From CAVVAL01 sp963742725 (GTDB taxonomy: Bacteria; Actinomycetota; Actinomycetes; Mycobacteriales; Cryptosporangiaceae), in contig CAVUMX010000001.1 in the NCBI GenBank assembly GCA_963742725.1, forward strand, positions 2,728,001 through 2,792,000: a DNA stretch of 64,000 nucleotides, in the 5' to 3' direction. The stretch's first letter is position 1. Every line of letters starts with the position of its first letter. Below the pieces are notes generated by a model. That model was not told the DNA's origin. It saw nothing but the letters and a program-made list of their open reading frames with translations, and made no database searches. Shown here piece by piece: positions 16,586-27,118 of the stretch. Both the position numbers and the translations under genes were made by a program.

Positions 16586-17469
16586 CGGCGACAGTCCTCA
16601 CGGCACCGGTGCAGGAGCCGCGGATGCGCACCGAGCGCAGCGCCCGCCGGCAGAACGCTCTGATCTGGATCGCGCGGTACAGCCTGCTGATCGCGCTGGG
16701 TGTGATCTTCCTCGGCCCGATCCTGTTCGTGTTCCTCACGTCGGTGATGACCAACCAGCAGGCGCTCACCGCGGACTACTGGCCGAACTCCTGGCACTTC
16801 GAGAACTACGCCAACGTGTTCACCGAGGCGCCGATGCTGCGGCACCTCGGCAACACGATGATGTACGCCGGCCTGGCGACCCTGTTCATGCTGATCTCCA
16901 GCATCGGCCCGGCGTATGCGTTCTCGCGCCTGCGCTGGCGTTGGCGCAACAGGGTGTTCATCCTGGTCCTGGTCACGATGATGCTGCCGCCGCAGGTGAC
17001 GATCGTCCCGATGTACATCCTGTGGGCGCGGTACGACCTGACCGGTACGCTGTGGCCGCTGATCATTCCGAACCTGTTCGGCGACGCGTTCTCGATCTTC
17101 CTGCTCCGCCAGTTCCTCCTGACGATTCCCAAGGAGTACACGGACGCGGCGAAGGTCGACGGCTGCAACGAGTTCCAGGTGCTGTGGAAGGTCATCCTGC
17201 CGATGGCCAGGCCGGCCATCGCCGCGACGGCGATGTTCATGTTCTTCTACGCCTGGAACGATTACTTCGGGCCGCTGCTCTACGCCAGCGAGGAGCGCTC
17301 CAACTGGCCCCTCTCGCTGGCGCTCGCCTCCTTCCGGGGGCAATACCAGGTGGACTGGAACATCACCATGGCCGCGACACTGCTCGTCATGTTGCCGGTG
17401 ATGGTCGTGTTCTTCTTCGCGCAGAAAGCCTTCGTAGAAGGCGTGACACTCACGGGGGTGAAGGGGTGA
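16582..17469 (+). CDS. Sugar ABC transporter permease (MalG/UgpE type)
   Basis: A 295-residue membrane permease partner. Six helices are evident, beginning with YSLLIALGVIFLGPILFVFLTSV; the EAA loop (EYTDAAKVDGCNEFQVLWKVILPMARPAI) is intact, and the C-terminal FVEGVTLTGVKG is the classic MalG-family ending. ATG at 16582 overlaps the MalF-like stop; the GTG of the next gene overlaps its stop. No ATP-binding subunit is in this operon, which implies use of a shared ATPase such as the one at 41650-42738. Confidence 0.95.
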   Translation: MTATVLTAPVQEPRMRTERSARRQNALIWIARYSLLIALGVIFLGPILFVFLTSVMTNQQALTADYWPNSWHFENYANVFTEAPMLRHLGNTMMYAGLATLFMLISSIGPAYAFSRLRWRWRNRVFILVLVTMMLPPQVTIVPMYILWARYDLTGTLWPLIIPNLFGDAFSIFLLRQFLLTIPKEYTDAAKVDGCNEFQVLWKVILPMARPAIAATAMFMFFYAWNDYFGPLLYASEERSNWPLSLALASFRGQYQVDWNITMAATLLVMLPVMVVFFFAQKAFVEGVTLTGVKG

Positions 17470-18725
17470 AGCTCGCCGTCGTCGGCGGAGGGTCGACGTA
17501 CACGCCGGAGCTGGTGGACGGGTTCGCGCGGTTGCGTGACCTGCTGCCGATCACCGAGCTGGTCCTGACCGATCCGGCCGCGGACCGGTTGGCGCTCGTC
17601 GGCGGGTTGGCCCAGCGGATGTTCGCGCGGACGGGTCACCCCGGCACCGTGCGGTTCACCGACTCGCTGGTCGACGCGGTCGACGGCGCCGACGTGGTGC
17701 TGCTCCAGCTCCGCGTGGGCGGCCAGGCCGCCCGGCTGGTGGACGAGACGGTGCCGCTCAAGTGCGACTGCGTCGGCCAGGAGACGACCGGCTGGGGCGG
17801 GTTGGCGAAGGCGCTGCGGACCGTCCCGGTGGTGCTCGACATCGCCGACACGATCGCCAAGCACGCCAACGAGAACGCGTGGATCGTGGACTTCACGAAC
17901 CCGGTCGGCATCGTCACCCGCGCGCTGCTCGACGCCGGGCACCGTGCCGTCGGCCTCTGCAACGTGGCGATCGGGTTCCAGCGCACCCTCGCGGCGGACT
18001 TCGGCGTCACGCCGGAACAGGTCGGCCTCGACCACGTCGGCCTCAACCACCTCACGTGGCTGCGCGGCGCGACCGTGGACGGCACCGACATCTGGCCCCG
18101 CGTACTGGCTGAACACGGCGACGCACTCGCCGAGCGTGTCGGGATGCCGCCGTCGCTCGTCCACGGGCTGGGCATGGTCCCGTCGTACTACCTGCGCTAC
18201 TTCTACGCACATGACATCGTCGTCGAAGAGCAGAAGAAGGCGCCGTCCCGGGCGGAGAAGGTTGCCGAGATCGAGCGGACCCTGCTCGACATGTACGCGG
18301 ACTCCACCCTGGACACCAAGCCGGAGCTGTTGGAACAGCGCGGCGGCGCGTACTACTCCGAGGCGGCCGTCCAGCTCGTGGCGTCGCTGACGGCGGACCG
18401 CGGCGACGTCCAGGTCGTGAACCTCCGCAACGAGGGGACGTTCCCGTTCCTGCCCGACAAGGCGGTGATCGAGGTACCGGCCACGGTGGGCGCGGCCGGG
18501 CCGAAGGCCGTCGACCTGGCGCCGCTCGACCCGCTCTGCGCGGGCCTGGTGGCCCACGTCAGCGCGTACGAGGAACTGGCCCTGGACGCCGCGATCCGGG
18601 GCGGCCGGGACCGGGTCTTCAAGGCTCTGCTGGCGCACCCGCTCATCGGCCAGATCGACCCGGCCGAGCAGCTCACCGACCTGCTGCTGGACGCCAACCG
18701 CGCGCACCTGCGGTGGCTCTCATGA
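17466..18725 (+). CDS. Glycoside hydrolase family 4 (6-phospho-beta-glucosidase-like)
   Basis: A 419-residue NAD- and Mn-dependent glycosidase. The Rossmann motif VVGGGSTYTPELV starts the chain, GQETTGWGG and DFTNPVGIVT follow, and the metal ligands are visible as Cys in GLCNVAIGF and His in VGLNHLTW; the late GGAYYSEAA carries the likely catalytic tyrosine. GH4 enzymes cleave phosphorylated disaccharides by a redox mechanism. ABC importers deliver unphosphorylated sugar, so the kinase encoded next probably supplies the phosphate group. The gene overlaps both neighbours by 4 bp. Confidence 0.92.
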   Translation: MKLAVVGGGSTYTPELVDGFARLRDLLPITELVLTDPAADRLALVGGLAQRMFARTGHPGTVRFTDSLVDAVDGADVVLLQLRVGGQAARLVDETVPLKCDCVGQETTGWGGLAKALRTVPVVLDIADTIAKHANENAWIVDFTNPVGIVTRALLDAGHRAVGLCNVAIGFQRTLAADFGVTPEQVGLDHVGLNHLTWLRGATVDGTDIWPRVLAEHGDALAERVGMPPSLVHGLGMVPSYYLRYFYAHDIVVEEQKKAPSRAEKVAEIERTLLDMYADSTLDTKPELLEQRGGAYYSEAAVQLVASLTADRGDVQVVNLRNEGTFPFLPDKAVIEVPATVGAAGPKAVDLAPLDPLCAGLVAHVSAYEELALDAAIRGGRDRVFKALLAHPLIGQIDPAEQLTDLLLDANRAHLRWLS

Positions 18726-19723
18726 GCGCAGCCGTGCTCGCCATCGACGGTGGCAACAGCAAGACGGACGTCGCTCTGGTCGGGCGGGACGGCACGGTGC
18801 TCGCGGCGACGCGCGGCTCCGGTTCGTGCCACCAGAACATCGGGCTGGACCGTACCCGCGCCCTGCTGTCCGAACTCGTCGCCAAGGCGGCGGCGACGGC
18901 GGGCCTCGACCCGTCCGGGCCGGTGGCCGAGTACGCCAGCGTGTACCTGGCCGGCGCCGACCTGCCGATCGAGGTCGACCTGCTGGTCGACACGCTCGGC
19001 GACACCGGCTGGGCGCCGTCCATGCGGATCGACAACGACACGTTCGCACTGCTCCGCGCCGGTACGGACAATCCGAACGCGGCGGCCGTGGTGTGCGGCG
19101 CCGGCATCAACTGCGTCGGTGTCGCGGCGGACGGCCGGACGTCCCGGTTCCCGGCGCTCGGCAAGCTCACCGGCGACTGGGGCGGCGGCGCGGGGCTCGG
19201 CGACGAGACCCTGTGGTGGGCCGTCCGGTCCGAGGACGGCCGTGGCGAACCGACCGCGCTGGAGGCGGCCGTCGCCGCCCACTTCGGCGTGGCGTCGCCG
19301 CTGGCCATCGCGGAGGCCGTCCATCTGGGCCAGCTCTCGCACGGGCGGATCCAGGAGCTGACGCCCGTCCTCATCGAGGTGGCGCGCGGCGGCGACCCGG
19401 TGGCGCTGCGGATCGTCGAACGGCTCGCCGAGGAGGTGTGCCTGCTGGCCGTGGTCGCGCTCGGCCGGCTCGGGCTGCTCGACACCCCCTCGGACGTGGT
19501 CCTGGGCGGCGGCGTGCTGACCGGATCGGGCCCTGTCCTGCTCGACCGGATCGCCGAACGGCTCCGGGTCGCGGCGCCGAGGACCGAGATGCGGCTGGTC
19601 CACGAGCCGCCGGTCGTCGGTGCGGCACTGCTCGGGCTGGATGCCCTGGGCGCTGACGCGGCGGCCGAGGCGACCGTCCGGGCTGCGTTGACCGCTGCGG
19701 TCGAAGCCGTCCGCGCCGCGTAG
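18722..19723 (+). CDS. N-acetylglucosamine kinase-like / BadF-type ATPase
   Basis: A 333-residue actin-fold kinase. The phosphate-binding loop LAIDGGNSKTDVALVGRDG, the IDNDTFALLRAG segment and the GAGINCVGV and GDWGGGAGLGDE motifs match the BadF/BadG/NagK family, which phosphorylates amino sugars or their disaccharides. ATG at 18722 overlaps the GH4 stop; a start nine bases earlier is possible but lacks that coupling. It closes the operon and is the probable source of the phosphosugar for GH4 (inference). Confidence 0.88.
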   Translation: MSAAVLAIDGGNSKTDVALVGRDGTVLAATRGSGSCHQNIGLDRTRALLSELVAKAAATAGLDPSGPVAEYASVYLAGADLPIEVDLLVDTLGDTGWAPSMRIDNDTFALLRAGTDNPNAAAVVCGAGINCVGVAADGRTSRFPALGKLTGDWGGGAGLGDETLWWAVRSEDGRGEPTALEAAVAAHFGVASPLAIAEAVHLGQLSHGRIQELTPVLIEVARGGDPVALRIVERLAEEVCLLAVVALGRLGLLDTPSDVVLGGGVLTGSGPVLLDRIAERLRVAAPRTEMRLVHEPPVVGAALLGLDALGADAAAEATVRAALTAAVEAVRAA

Positions 19724-19818
19724 CCAGAACAGTCGGACCGTTGTGTCGGCAAGGTCTTGCCCGTTTCTTGCCCGCGTGAGCCCTATCCTGACGGTGTAGC
19801 CGTGGGAGGTGGCGCTTC

Positions 19819-20271
19819 ATGTCTGAGATCGAGGTGTCCCGAACGGTCCGGGCGCCCGTCGAGCGGGTGTGGGAGGTGTTCACCGACCTGTCGAAGGCCG
19901 CCGAACGGATGTCCGGCGTCGAGAAGATCGAGGTGCTGAACCCAGGCGGGTTCAAGGTCGGCACCACCTGGCGGGAAACGCGCGTGATGCACGGCAAGAC
20001 CGCCGTCGAGCAGCTCACCGTCACCGACTGCGAGGCGCCCTCGCGGTATCTCGTCGAGGCCCAGAGCCGCGGAACGCACTACCGCTCCGAGTTCACGTTC
20101 ACGCCGGACGGGGACGAAACGATCGTCCGGATGACGTTCGGCGCCGAGGCGCACGGGGCGGTCGGCAAGGTGGTCGGCGCCGTGCTCGGCGGGCTGATCA
20201 GCCGCGCGGCCACGAAGACGATGCAGCAGGACCTCGACGACCTGGCCGACGCCGCCGAGAAGCCCGACTAG
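19819..20271 (+). CDS. SRPBCC family protein (polyketide cyclase/dehydrase-like)
   Basis: A 150-residue START-domain-like protein: it begins with EVSRTVRAPVERVWEVFTD and ends in a long C-terminal helix (SRAATKTMQQDLDDLADAAE), giving the helix-grip fold that binds hydrophobic ligands. GGGAGG lies ten bases before the ATG, and a TATCCT hexamer at 19784 could be its -10. The stop shares the palindromic CTAG tetranucleotide with the stop of the convergent transporter gene. Ligand unknown. Confidence 0.88.
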   Translation: MSEIEVSRTVRAPVERVWEVFTDLSKAAERMSGVEKIEVLNPGGFKVGTTWRETRVMHGKTAVEQLTVTDCEAPSRYLVEAQSRGTHYRSEFTFTPDGDETIVRMTFGAEAHGAVGKVVGAVLGGLISRAATKTMQQDLDDLADAAEKPD

Positions 20272-21514
20272 CGGACGCCCTTGATCGGCTGGACCAGGAC
20301 GGCGCCGAGCAGCGTGATGCCCGTCGCGACGGCGAACATCGTCGGGTAGCCGCCGGCGTGGGTGACGAGGAGCCCGCACAGTGCGGGCGCCATCGTCTGC
20401 GGCAGCGTGTTGGCGATGTTGATGACGCCCAGGTCCTTCCCCCGGTTCTCCGCGTCCGGCAGGACTTCGGTGATGAGAGCGACGTCCACCGCGAGGTAGA
20501 CGCCGAAGCCGGCGCCGAGGATCGCCACCGCGACGATCGACGCCGTCCACGTCGGCCAGATCGCGAACACGAGCAGCCCGACCGCGATGATCGCCGTGGA
20601 CGCCATCACGAACGCCTTGCGCCGCTGGAGCCGGTCGGAGGCGATGCCGCCCACGACGATCGTGAGGAGCAGCGCGGCTCCGGCGACGACGTTCAGCCAG
20701 AGCACGCCCTCGGCGGCGTCCTGGTCGGGGAACTGCCGTTCGTAGCCGACCTCGTCGCGCAGGAAGTACAGCGTGTACGTGGTGCCGACCGCGTAGCCGA
20801 GCATGACGAGGAATCGCGTCAGCCAGGCCCAGCCGAAGTCGGGATGCCGGACAGGATTGACCCAGAGGACGGCCAGCAGCCGCCGGAGCGACAGCGGCGG
20901 GGCCGAGCCGGGCGGCACCGGATCGTCGGCGACGCCCACCACCATGAGCACCACGGCGACGACCAGCACGGCGGCCAGCGCCGCGTACTTGGCGACGAAT
21001 CCGCTGGTGATCGCGATGACGATGGCCAGCCCGAGGATCGTCGCGAGCACCTGCGCCAGCCCGGCGAGCGCCGAGATGAAGCCGCGCTGCGTCACCGGGA
21101 CGCGGTCCGGGACCATCGCCATCAGGACCGCGAGCAGGATGTTCAACGTGAGCTGGACGAGGCACCAGCCGAGCGTGACGGTCGCGACGGTGGTTCCGAG
21201 CGACAGGACGAGCAGTGCCCCGGCGCCGCCGACCGCGCCGACGAGCGCCCACGGACGCCGCCGACCGTACCGGGACGTGGTGGCGTCGGACAGGGCACCG
21301 AACAGCGGGTTGGCGACCAGCGACACGATCGCGCCGACCGCAAGGACGACGGCCAGGCTCGACTCCTTGTGCGCCGGGTCGATCTTCGCGATCTGCTCGG
21401 CGATGAGGACCTGGCCGGGCACGTTGAAGCCCATCCAGAGCGCGATCGACGCGCCCGTGTACAGGCTGGTGTAGCGGCGGCCGACGCGCTCGACCGGCGG
21501 GGCGAGAACCGCCG

Positions 21515-21518
<4 letters not shown>
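20268..21518 (-). CDS. MFS sugar transporter of the GPH/SLC45 type
   Basis: A 416-residue protein with about twelve membrane helices. NPLFGALSDATTSRYGRRRPW is the loop 2-3 signature of the glycoside-pentoside-hexuronide/SLC45 group, repeated in degenerate form as GGIASDRLQRRKAF in the second half. Substrates are usually beta-glucosides or sucrose moved with a cation. The ATG at 21518 overlaps the GH1 stop by 4 bp, so transporter and intracellular beta-glucosidase form one operon. Confidence 0.9.
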
Positions 21519-22861
<1,343 letters not shown>

Positions 22862-22949
22862 CCCGACCACCTCCTCGCGGAGTGACCCTACTCACGAGTC
22901 ACATTTCACGTAAGGGTTTCCACGCGGCCGGCTCGGGAACGGTCCAGTG

Positions 22950-22966
22950 TTGACAACGTTGGACAA
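22950..22966. promoter_or_regulatory. Putative LacI-type operator
   Basis: A pseudo-palindrome TTGACAACGTTGGACAA with a perfect CAACGTTG centre (22954-22961). LacI-family operators have such a central CpG. It lies between the divergent GH1 and metalloprotease genes, and its first six bases (TTGACA) could also be the -35 of the + strand gene. Confidence 0.45.
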
Positions 22967-22974
22967 CACGGACA

Positions 22975-22986
22975 TGGTCTAGACCA
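22975..22986. promoter_or_regulatory. Consensus DasR-responsive element (dre)
   Basis: The 12-bp perfect palindrome TGGTCTAGACCA equals the core of the dre box bound by DasR, the GntR/HutC regulator of N-acetylglucosamine and chitin use in Streptomyces (consensus from memory). It lies 86 bp before the metalloprotease-lectin ATG and overlaps a possible -10 (CATGGT, 17 bp after TTGACA). Confidence 0.65.
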
Positions 22987-23071
22987 GGCATTGACCGGTA
23001 TGGCTGCGGTGCCAGGTGCGGATCAACGGGGATTCACGGTGCACGCCGCCCGATCAGAAGGGCCAGGGCCG

Positions 23072-24424
23072 ATGACCCTGTTACGACACCCGGTGTCTAT
23101 CGCTGTGATGCTGACCGCCGCGTTCGTGGTGAGTGTCCCGACGGTCGGCCAGGCGGGCGAGTCCCCAGCCGCACCAGCCGCCCCAGCGGCCAAGGCGGAC
23201 GCCAAGATCAAGGACCCGGCCAGCGCGTTCAGCGCGTCGTCCGATCCGATCAGCACCAAAGCACTGGTATGTGAGGGCGACGGGAACAGCGGGCGCCGGG
23301 TCCAGCTCATCTACGTGCGCGGCGACCAGTCGGCCGACCGGTACGGCCAGATGGTCGGCTCGTTCCGCACCTGGGCCAGCCAGATGGACGACGCGATCAA
23401 CACGGCCGCACAGCGCAGCGGCGCCACCCGCCACGTGCGGTTCCGGCATGACGCGAGTTGCGTCCCGATCGTCGACAACGTGGTCATCCCGCAGGGATCG
23501 ATGGGCAGCGTCGACGCGATCACCAGCCAGCTCCAGTCACGCGGGTACAACCGCGGCGACCGGAAGTACATCTACTGGCACGACTCGGCCGGTTGCGGGC
23601 TCGCGTTCGGCAACGGCGGCGACGACCGCGCGGGCGCCGACAACCCGTACAACGCTGGACCGCACTACGCGGCGGTCGGCACGGGCTGCTGGACCTGGCA
23701 GGCGACCGCGCACGAGTTCCTGCACACGCTGGGCGCGGTCCAGCGGTCGGCGCCGCACGCCACCGCGTACGGCCACTGCTGGGACGACCAGGACATCATG
23801 TGTTACAACGACGGCGGCATCCCCAACCCGCCCGGCGGCCTCGTCAACGTGTGCGGCGGCGACGAGAACCAGGTCGACTGCAACCTCGACGACTACTTCA
23901 ACGCGAACCCGCCGGCCGGCTCCTACCTGGCCACCCGCTGGAACGTCGCGCGCAGCCTCTACCTGACGGGGGGTGGCGGAACACCCGGCCCGTCACCAGT
24001 CAACGGGGCCGTGTACGTGTTGACCAACGGCGGCAGCGGCAAGGCCATCGACGTCCCCGGCGGCAGCACCGCCGACGGCGCCCAGCTCATCCAGTGGAGC
24101 CGGCACGACGGCAACAACCAGCGCTGGCGCTTCACCTCGGTGTCCGGTGGGTGGACGCTCACCAACATCGCCACCGGCAAGTGCCTCGACGTACCGGGCG
24201 GCACGACGACGGCCGGTGCCCGGCTCCAGCAGTGGACGTGCAACAGCACGGTCGCCCAGCGCTGGACCGCGCAGTCCGCCGGGGGTAGCGCGTTCACGCT
24301 CACGTCGGCCGCGTCGGGGCTGGTGATCCAGCCGTTCGCCGACGGAACCGCCGACAACGTGGGGATCGTCCAGGGCGGCGTCGAGGGCAACGCGTTCGAG
24401 CGCTGGACCCTGAACCAGGTCTGA
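23072..24424 (+). CDS. Secreted HEXXH metalloprotease with C-terminal ricin-type lectin domain
   Basis: A 450-residue exported protein: signal peptide (1 to about 36), Ala/Lys linker, a metalloprotease-like domain with HEFLHTLGAVQRSAPH and a later DIMCYND that resembles the metzincin Met-turn, six or more cysteines, then a beta-trefoil lectin with three QXW-type repeats (NNQRWRF, VAQRWTA, FERWTL). Position 11 of the zinc motif is Gln, not the usual His or Asp, so the third ligand may be the His five residues on. ATG 23072 begins a good signal peptide; codon 4 is TTA. Probably degrades cell-wall-associated or insoluble protein. Confidence 0.85.
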   Translation: MTLLRHPVSIAVMLTAAFVVSVPTVGQAGESPAAPAAPAAKADAKIKDPASAFSASSDPISTKALVCEGDGNSGRRVQLIYVRGDQSADRYGQMVGSFRTWASQMDDAINTAAQRSGATRHVRFRHDASCVPIVDNVVIPQGSMGSVDAITSQLQSRGYNRGDRKYIYWHDSAGCGLAFGNGGDDRAGADNPYNAGPHYAAVGTGCWTWQATAHEFLHTLGAVQRSAPHATAYGHCWDDQDIMCYNDGGIPNPPGGLVNVCGGDENQVDCNLDDYFNANPPAGSYLATRWNVARSLYLTGGGGTPGPSPVNGAVYVLTNGGSGKAIDVPGGSTADGAQLIQWSRHDGNNQRWRFTSVSGGWTLTNIATGKCLDVPGGTTTAGARLQQWTCNSTVAQRWTAQSAGGSAFTLTSAASGLVIQPFADGTADNVGIVQGGVEGNAFERWTLNQV

Positions 24425-24467
24425 CTGGCGCCGGCGGGCCCGCCCGCGCCCCCACCGCCCGCCGCCG

Positions 24468-24522
24468 AGTTTCGGACTTTTGAGGGTCGAGCGCCCCTCC
24501 GCGCCCTCAAAAGTCCGAAACT
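24468..24522. repeat. Long hairpin repeat, copy 1 (bidirectional terminator-like)
   Basis: A perfect 19-bp inverted repeat (24468-24486 with 24504-24522) around a 17-bp loop lies between the convergent metalloprotease and aminotransferase genes. Its core TTTCGGACTTTTGAGGG and the complementary arm occur again at 59370-59420 with an unrelated loop, so it is a dispersed family and not only a local terminator. Confidence 0.85.
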
Positions 24523-24547
24523 GAACGTGTTCAGCAGGCGCGGCGGC

Positions 24548-25621
24548 CTAGAGGATCTGGGCCGCCGCGGCGAGGAAGGTGTCGTTCTCGGACGGGGTGC
24601 CGATCGTGACGCGCACCCCGTCCCCCTGGAACGGCCGGACGATCACGCCGCGCTTCTCGCACGCCGCCCCGAAGTCGGCCGACTGGTCGCCGAGCGGGAG
24701 CCACACGAAGTTCGCCTGGCTATCCGGGACGTCCGGCAGCCGTTCGCGCAGTGCGGCGGTGACGCGTGCCCGCTCGCTGACGATGATGTCGACGCGCCGC
24801 CGCATCTCGTCCCGCTGCTGGAGCGCGGCGAGGGCGCCGGCCTGCGCGGGGCCGGACGCGGAGAACGGCGTGACGACCTTCCGGACGGCGTCCGCCACGG
24901 GTTCGGGCGCCGACAGCCATCCGATGCGGACGCCGGCCAGCCCCCACGCCTTCGACAGCGTCCGCAGCACCACGACGTTCGGCCGGTCGCCGGCGATCTC
25001 CAGCCCGTCCGGCACCTCGGTGTCGGTGACGAACTCGCGGTACGCCTCGTCGATCACCACGAGGACGGACTCCGGCACGGTGTCGAGGAACCGCTCCAGT
25101 TCGGCGCGGCGGACGGCCGTCCCCGTCGGGTTGTTGGGGTTGCAGACCAGGACGAGCCGCGTGCGGTCGGTGATCGCGGCGGCCATCGCGTCGAGGTCGT
25201 GGCCGTGCCCGGCGGTGTTCGGGACGCGGACGCTCGTCGCGCCGGTGCCGGCCGAGATGATCGGGTACGCCTCGAACGAGCGCCACGAGTACAGGATCTC
25301 GTCGCCGGGAACGGCCGTTGCCTTCGCCAGGTGTTCGCACAGGGCGACGGAGCCGCAGCCCGTGGCGATGCGGGCGGGGTCGACGCCGTACCGCTCGCCC
25401 AGGTCCTCGCGGAGCGCGACGACGCCCATGTCCGGGTACCGGTGGAGCTGGAGCGCGGCCTCCGCGACCGCCTCGGCGACGCCCGGCAGCGGGCCGAACG
25501 GCACCTCGTTGCTGGCCAGCTTGATCGCCTCGGGCAGGCCCAGCTCGCGCGCGAGGTCGGCGGGGTTCCGCCCGGGCTTGTACGACGGCAGGGCGGCCAG
25601 GTCGGCTCGGGTCAGGCTCAT
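24548..25621 (-). CDS. hisC: Histidinol-phosphate / aromatic amino acid aminotransferase (HisC-Pat family)
   Basis: A 357-residue PLP-dependent class I/II aminotransferase. SNEVPFGPLPG, CNPNNPTGT, the VIDEAYREF aspartate and the PLP lysine in RTLSKAWGLAGVRIGW are clear. Sequence style matches the actinobacterial Pat subgroup, which transaminates aromatic amino acids rather than histidinol phosphate. No other his gene is near, and hpd lies 1.5 kb away on the same strand, so feeding 4-hydroxyphenylpyruvate into tyrosine degradation is a plausible role. Its ATG overlaps the RDD gene stop by 4 bp. Confidence 0.85.
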   Translation of the reverse strand: MSLTRADLAALPSYKPGRNPADLARELGLPEAIKLASNEVPFGPLPGVAEAVAEAALQLHRYPDMGVVALREDLGERYGVDPARIATGCGSVALCEHLAKATAVPGDEILYSWRSFEAYPIISAGTGATSVRVPNTAGHGHDLDAMAAAITDRTRLVLVCNPNNPTGTAVRRAELERFLDTVPESVLVVIDEAYREFVTDTEVPDGLEIAGDRPNVVVLRTLSKAWGLAGVRIGWLSAPEPVADAVRKVVTPFSASGPAQAGALAALQQRDEMRRRVDIIVSERARVTAALRERLPDVPDSQANFVWLPLGDQSADFGAACEKRGVIVRPFQGDGVRVTIGTPSENDTFLAAAAQIL

Positions 25622-26379
25622 GGCGCGTCTCCGTCTCGTCCGGGGAGGGGGCGGGTCGGCGGTGGTGCGAGCACCACCACGGTCTGGGCGAACTTGTCGT
25701 GCAGGCACTGCCGCGCCGGACGGTCCCAGGTGCACCACAGCGCGTCCAGGATGGCGACCGGGACGGCGTACGCGCCGATGATGCTGGGGAGCCCGACGAT
25801 CATCCAGCGCCGGATCGACTGGAAGAACGTGAACGTCCCGTCGTCGATCCGGGCGACCTTGATGCCGAGCAGCCGCTTGCCGAGCGTCTGGCCGCTGTTC
25901 GCCGTCGCCGGGACCTCGTACGCGAACCAGAGCCCCATCCCGACCAGCGCGATGATGATCTGGAGCGTCTGCGCCTTGTCGGTGAAGGCGAGCGGCGCCG
26001 GGTTCTCGCCGCGGCTGTACGCCATCCACCATGCCTGGATCGTCGGCTGCATCTCACGGTAGAACTGGACGAAGAAGTAGCCGTTGGCCAGCACGTTCAG
26101 CAGGACCAGCGCGGCGACGTCGACGATCCGGGCGATGAGCCGCAGTTGGAGCGGCGCGAGCTGGTCGGTCGCCAGCGGCACCGGCGGCGGCGGTGAGACC
26201 GGGGCCGGCTCTGGCGCCGGGGTCGGGACCATCGCGGGTGGCGGGAGCGCGGCCGGCGGGGTGGACGGTGGTTCCGATCCGACGGGGAGCGGGGCGCCCA
26301 CCCACTGCTCGCCGTCCCAGTAACGCTGGGTCTCTGGGGCCGCGGGATCCGGGTACCACCCGGGGGACACGCTGGTCAT
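25618..26379 (-). CDS. RDD family membrane protein with N-terminal DUF2510 domain
   Basis: A 253-residue protein. Residues 6-27 (PGWYPDPAAPETQRYWDGEQW) are a DUF2510 motif, followed by a Pro-rich linker and an RDD domain with helices from LRLIARIVDVAALVLLNVLA and the conserved SGQTLGKRLLGIKVARID and RPARQCLHDKFAQTVVV. RDD proteins are implicated in Na+/H+ exchange, but most actinobacterial members are uncharacterised. ATG at 26379 overlaps the upstream RDD stop by 4 bp; a longer reading from 26478 runs over that gene. Confidence 0.88.
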   Translation of the reverse strand: MTSVSPGWYPDPAAPETQRYWDGEQWVGAPLPVGSEPPSTPPAALPPPAMVPTPAPEPAPVSPPPPVPLATDQLAPLQLRLIARIVDVAALVLLNVLANGYFFVQFYREMQPTIQAWWMAYSRGENPAPLAFTDKAQTLQIIIALVGMGLWFAYEVPATANSGQTLGKRLLGIKVARIDDGTFTFFQSIRRWMIVGLPSIIGAYAVPVAILDALWCTWDRPARQCLHDKFAQTVVVLAPPPTRPLPGRDGDAP

Positions 26380-27083
26380 CCGGTCCTCTCCTGGTTGTGG
26401 CTGGCCACCGTGACGACGGCTGTCCGGCCGTACTTGTCGTGCAGGCACTGCCGGTACGGCTTGTCCCACAGCAGCCACAGCATGTCGACGAACCGGTAGA
26501 TACCCGCGAGCGTGCCCGCGAAGGGGATCAGGTTCAGCAGGACGACGCCGTCCTGCGCGAGCCAGCGCCGGCGGGCGTGCGGGACGGTAACAGGCCCGCC
26601 GTCGTCCACACGGACGACGCAGATCCGCATCAGGCGCTTGCCGACCGTCTGGCCGGTGCGGGGCATGTAGACGACCTCGTAGACGTACGTGACCACGACC
26701 GTCAGCAGCGTCGCGAGGATTCCGAGCGCGAACGCCAGCACGGCGAAGAGCAGGATGTCCTCGCCCGCGACCGTCGGCTCCGGGGCCGTCTCGAGCACGG
26801 TGTCGGGCTGGGCGTCCTGGATCGTGTTGAAGAACCAGATGTACAGCCAGGCCATGAGCGGTACGACGACCAGCGCGACCGGGACGCCGACGATCAGGAT
26901 GTCGACGATCCGCGCGACCAGCCGGTCCACGGCCGGCGCGAGTTCACGGCCGCCCGGCCGCGCGTACTCGTCGACGGGCGCGAACGCCGGACCGGACGCG
27001 TACCCGGCAGGGTCGTACGGCGACCGGCCCACACCGCCCTGACCCTGCGCGGGGTCGTACGGATACGGATCGGACCATGTCAT
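26376..27083 (-). CDS. RDD family membrane protein
   Basis: A 235-residue protein with a Tyr/Pro-rich N-terminus and an RDD domain (VDRLVARIVDILIVGVPVAL, TGQTVGKRLMRICVVRVDDG, KPYRQCLHDKYGRTAVVTV). It is paralogous to its downstream neighbour, so the pair probably forms one membrane complex. ATG at 27083 has GGCAGGA about nine bases upstream; an ATG three codons earlier (27092) sits too close to that site. The three overlapping genes RDD-RDD-aminotransferase form one transcript. Confidence 0.87.
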   Translation of the reverse strand: MTWSDPYPYDPAQGQGGVGRSPYDPAGYASGPAFAPVDEYARPGGRELAPAVDRLVARIVDILIVGVPVALVVVPLMAWLYIWFFNTIQDAQPDTVLETAPEPTVAGEDILLFAVLAFALGILATLLTVVVTYVYEVVYMPRTGQTVGKRLMRICVVRVDDGGPVTVPHARRRWLAQDGVVLLNLIPFAGTLAGIYRFVDMLWLLWDKPYRQCLHDKYGRTAVVTVASHNQERTG

Positions 27084-27118
27084 GACGCTCATCCTGCCGC
27101 ACGCAGGTGGAGCGGTGG

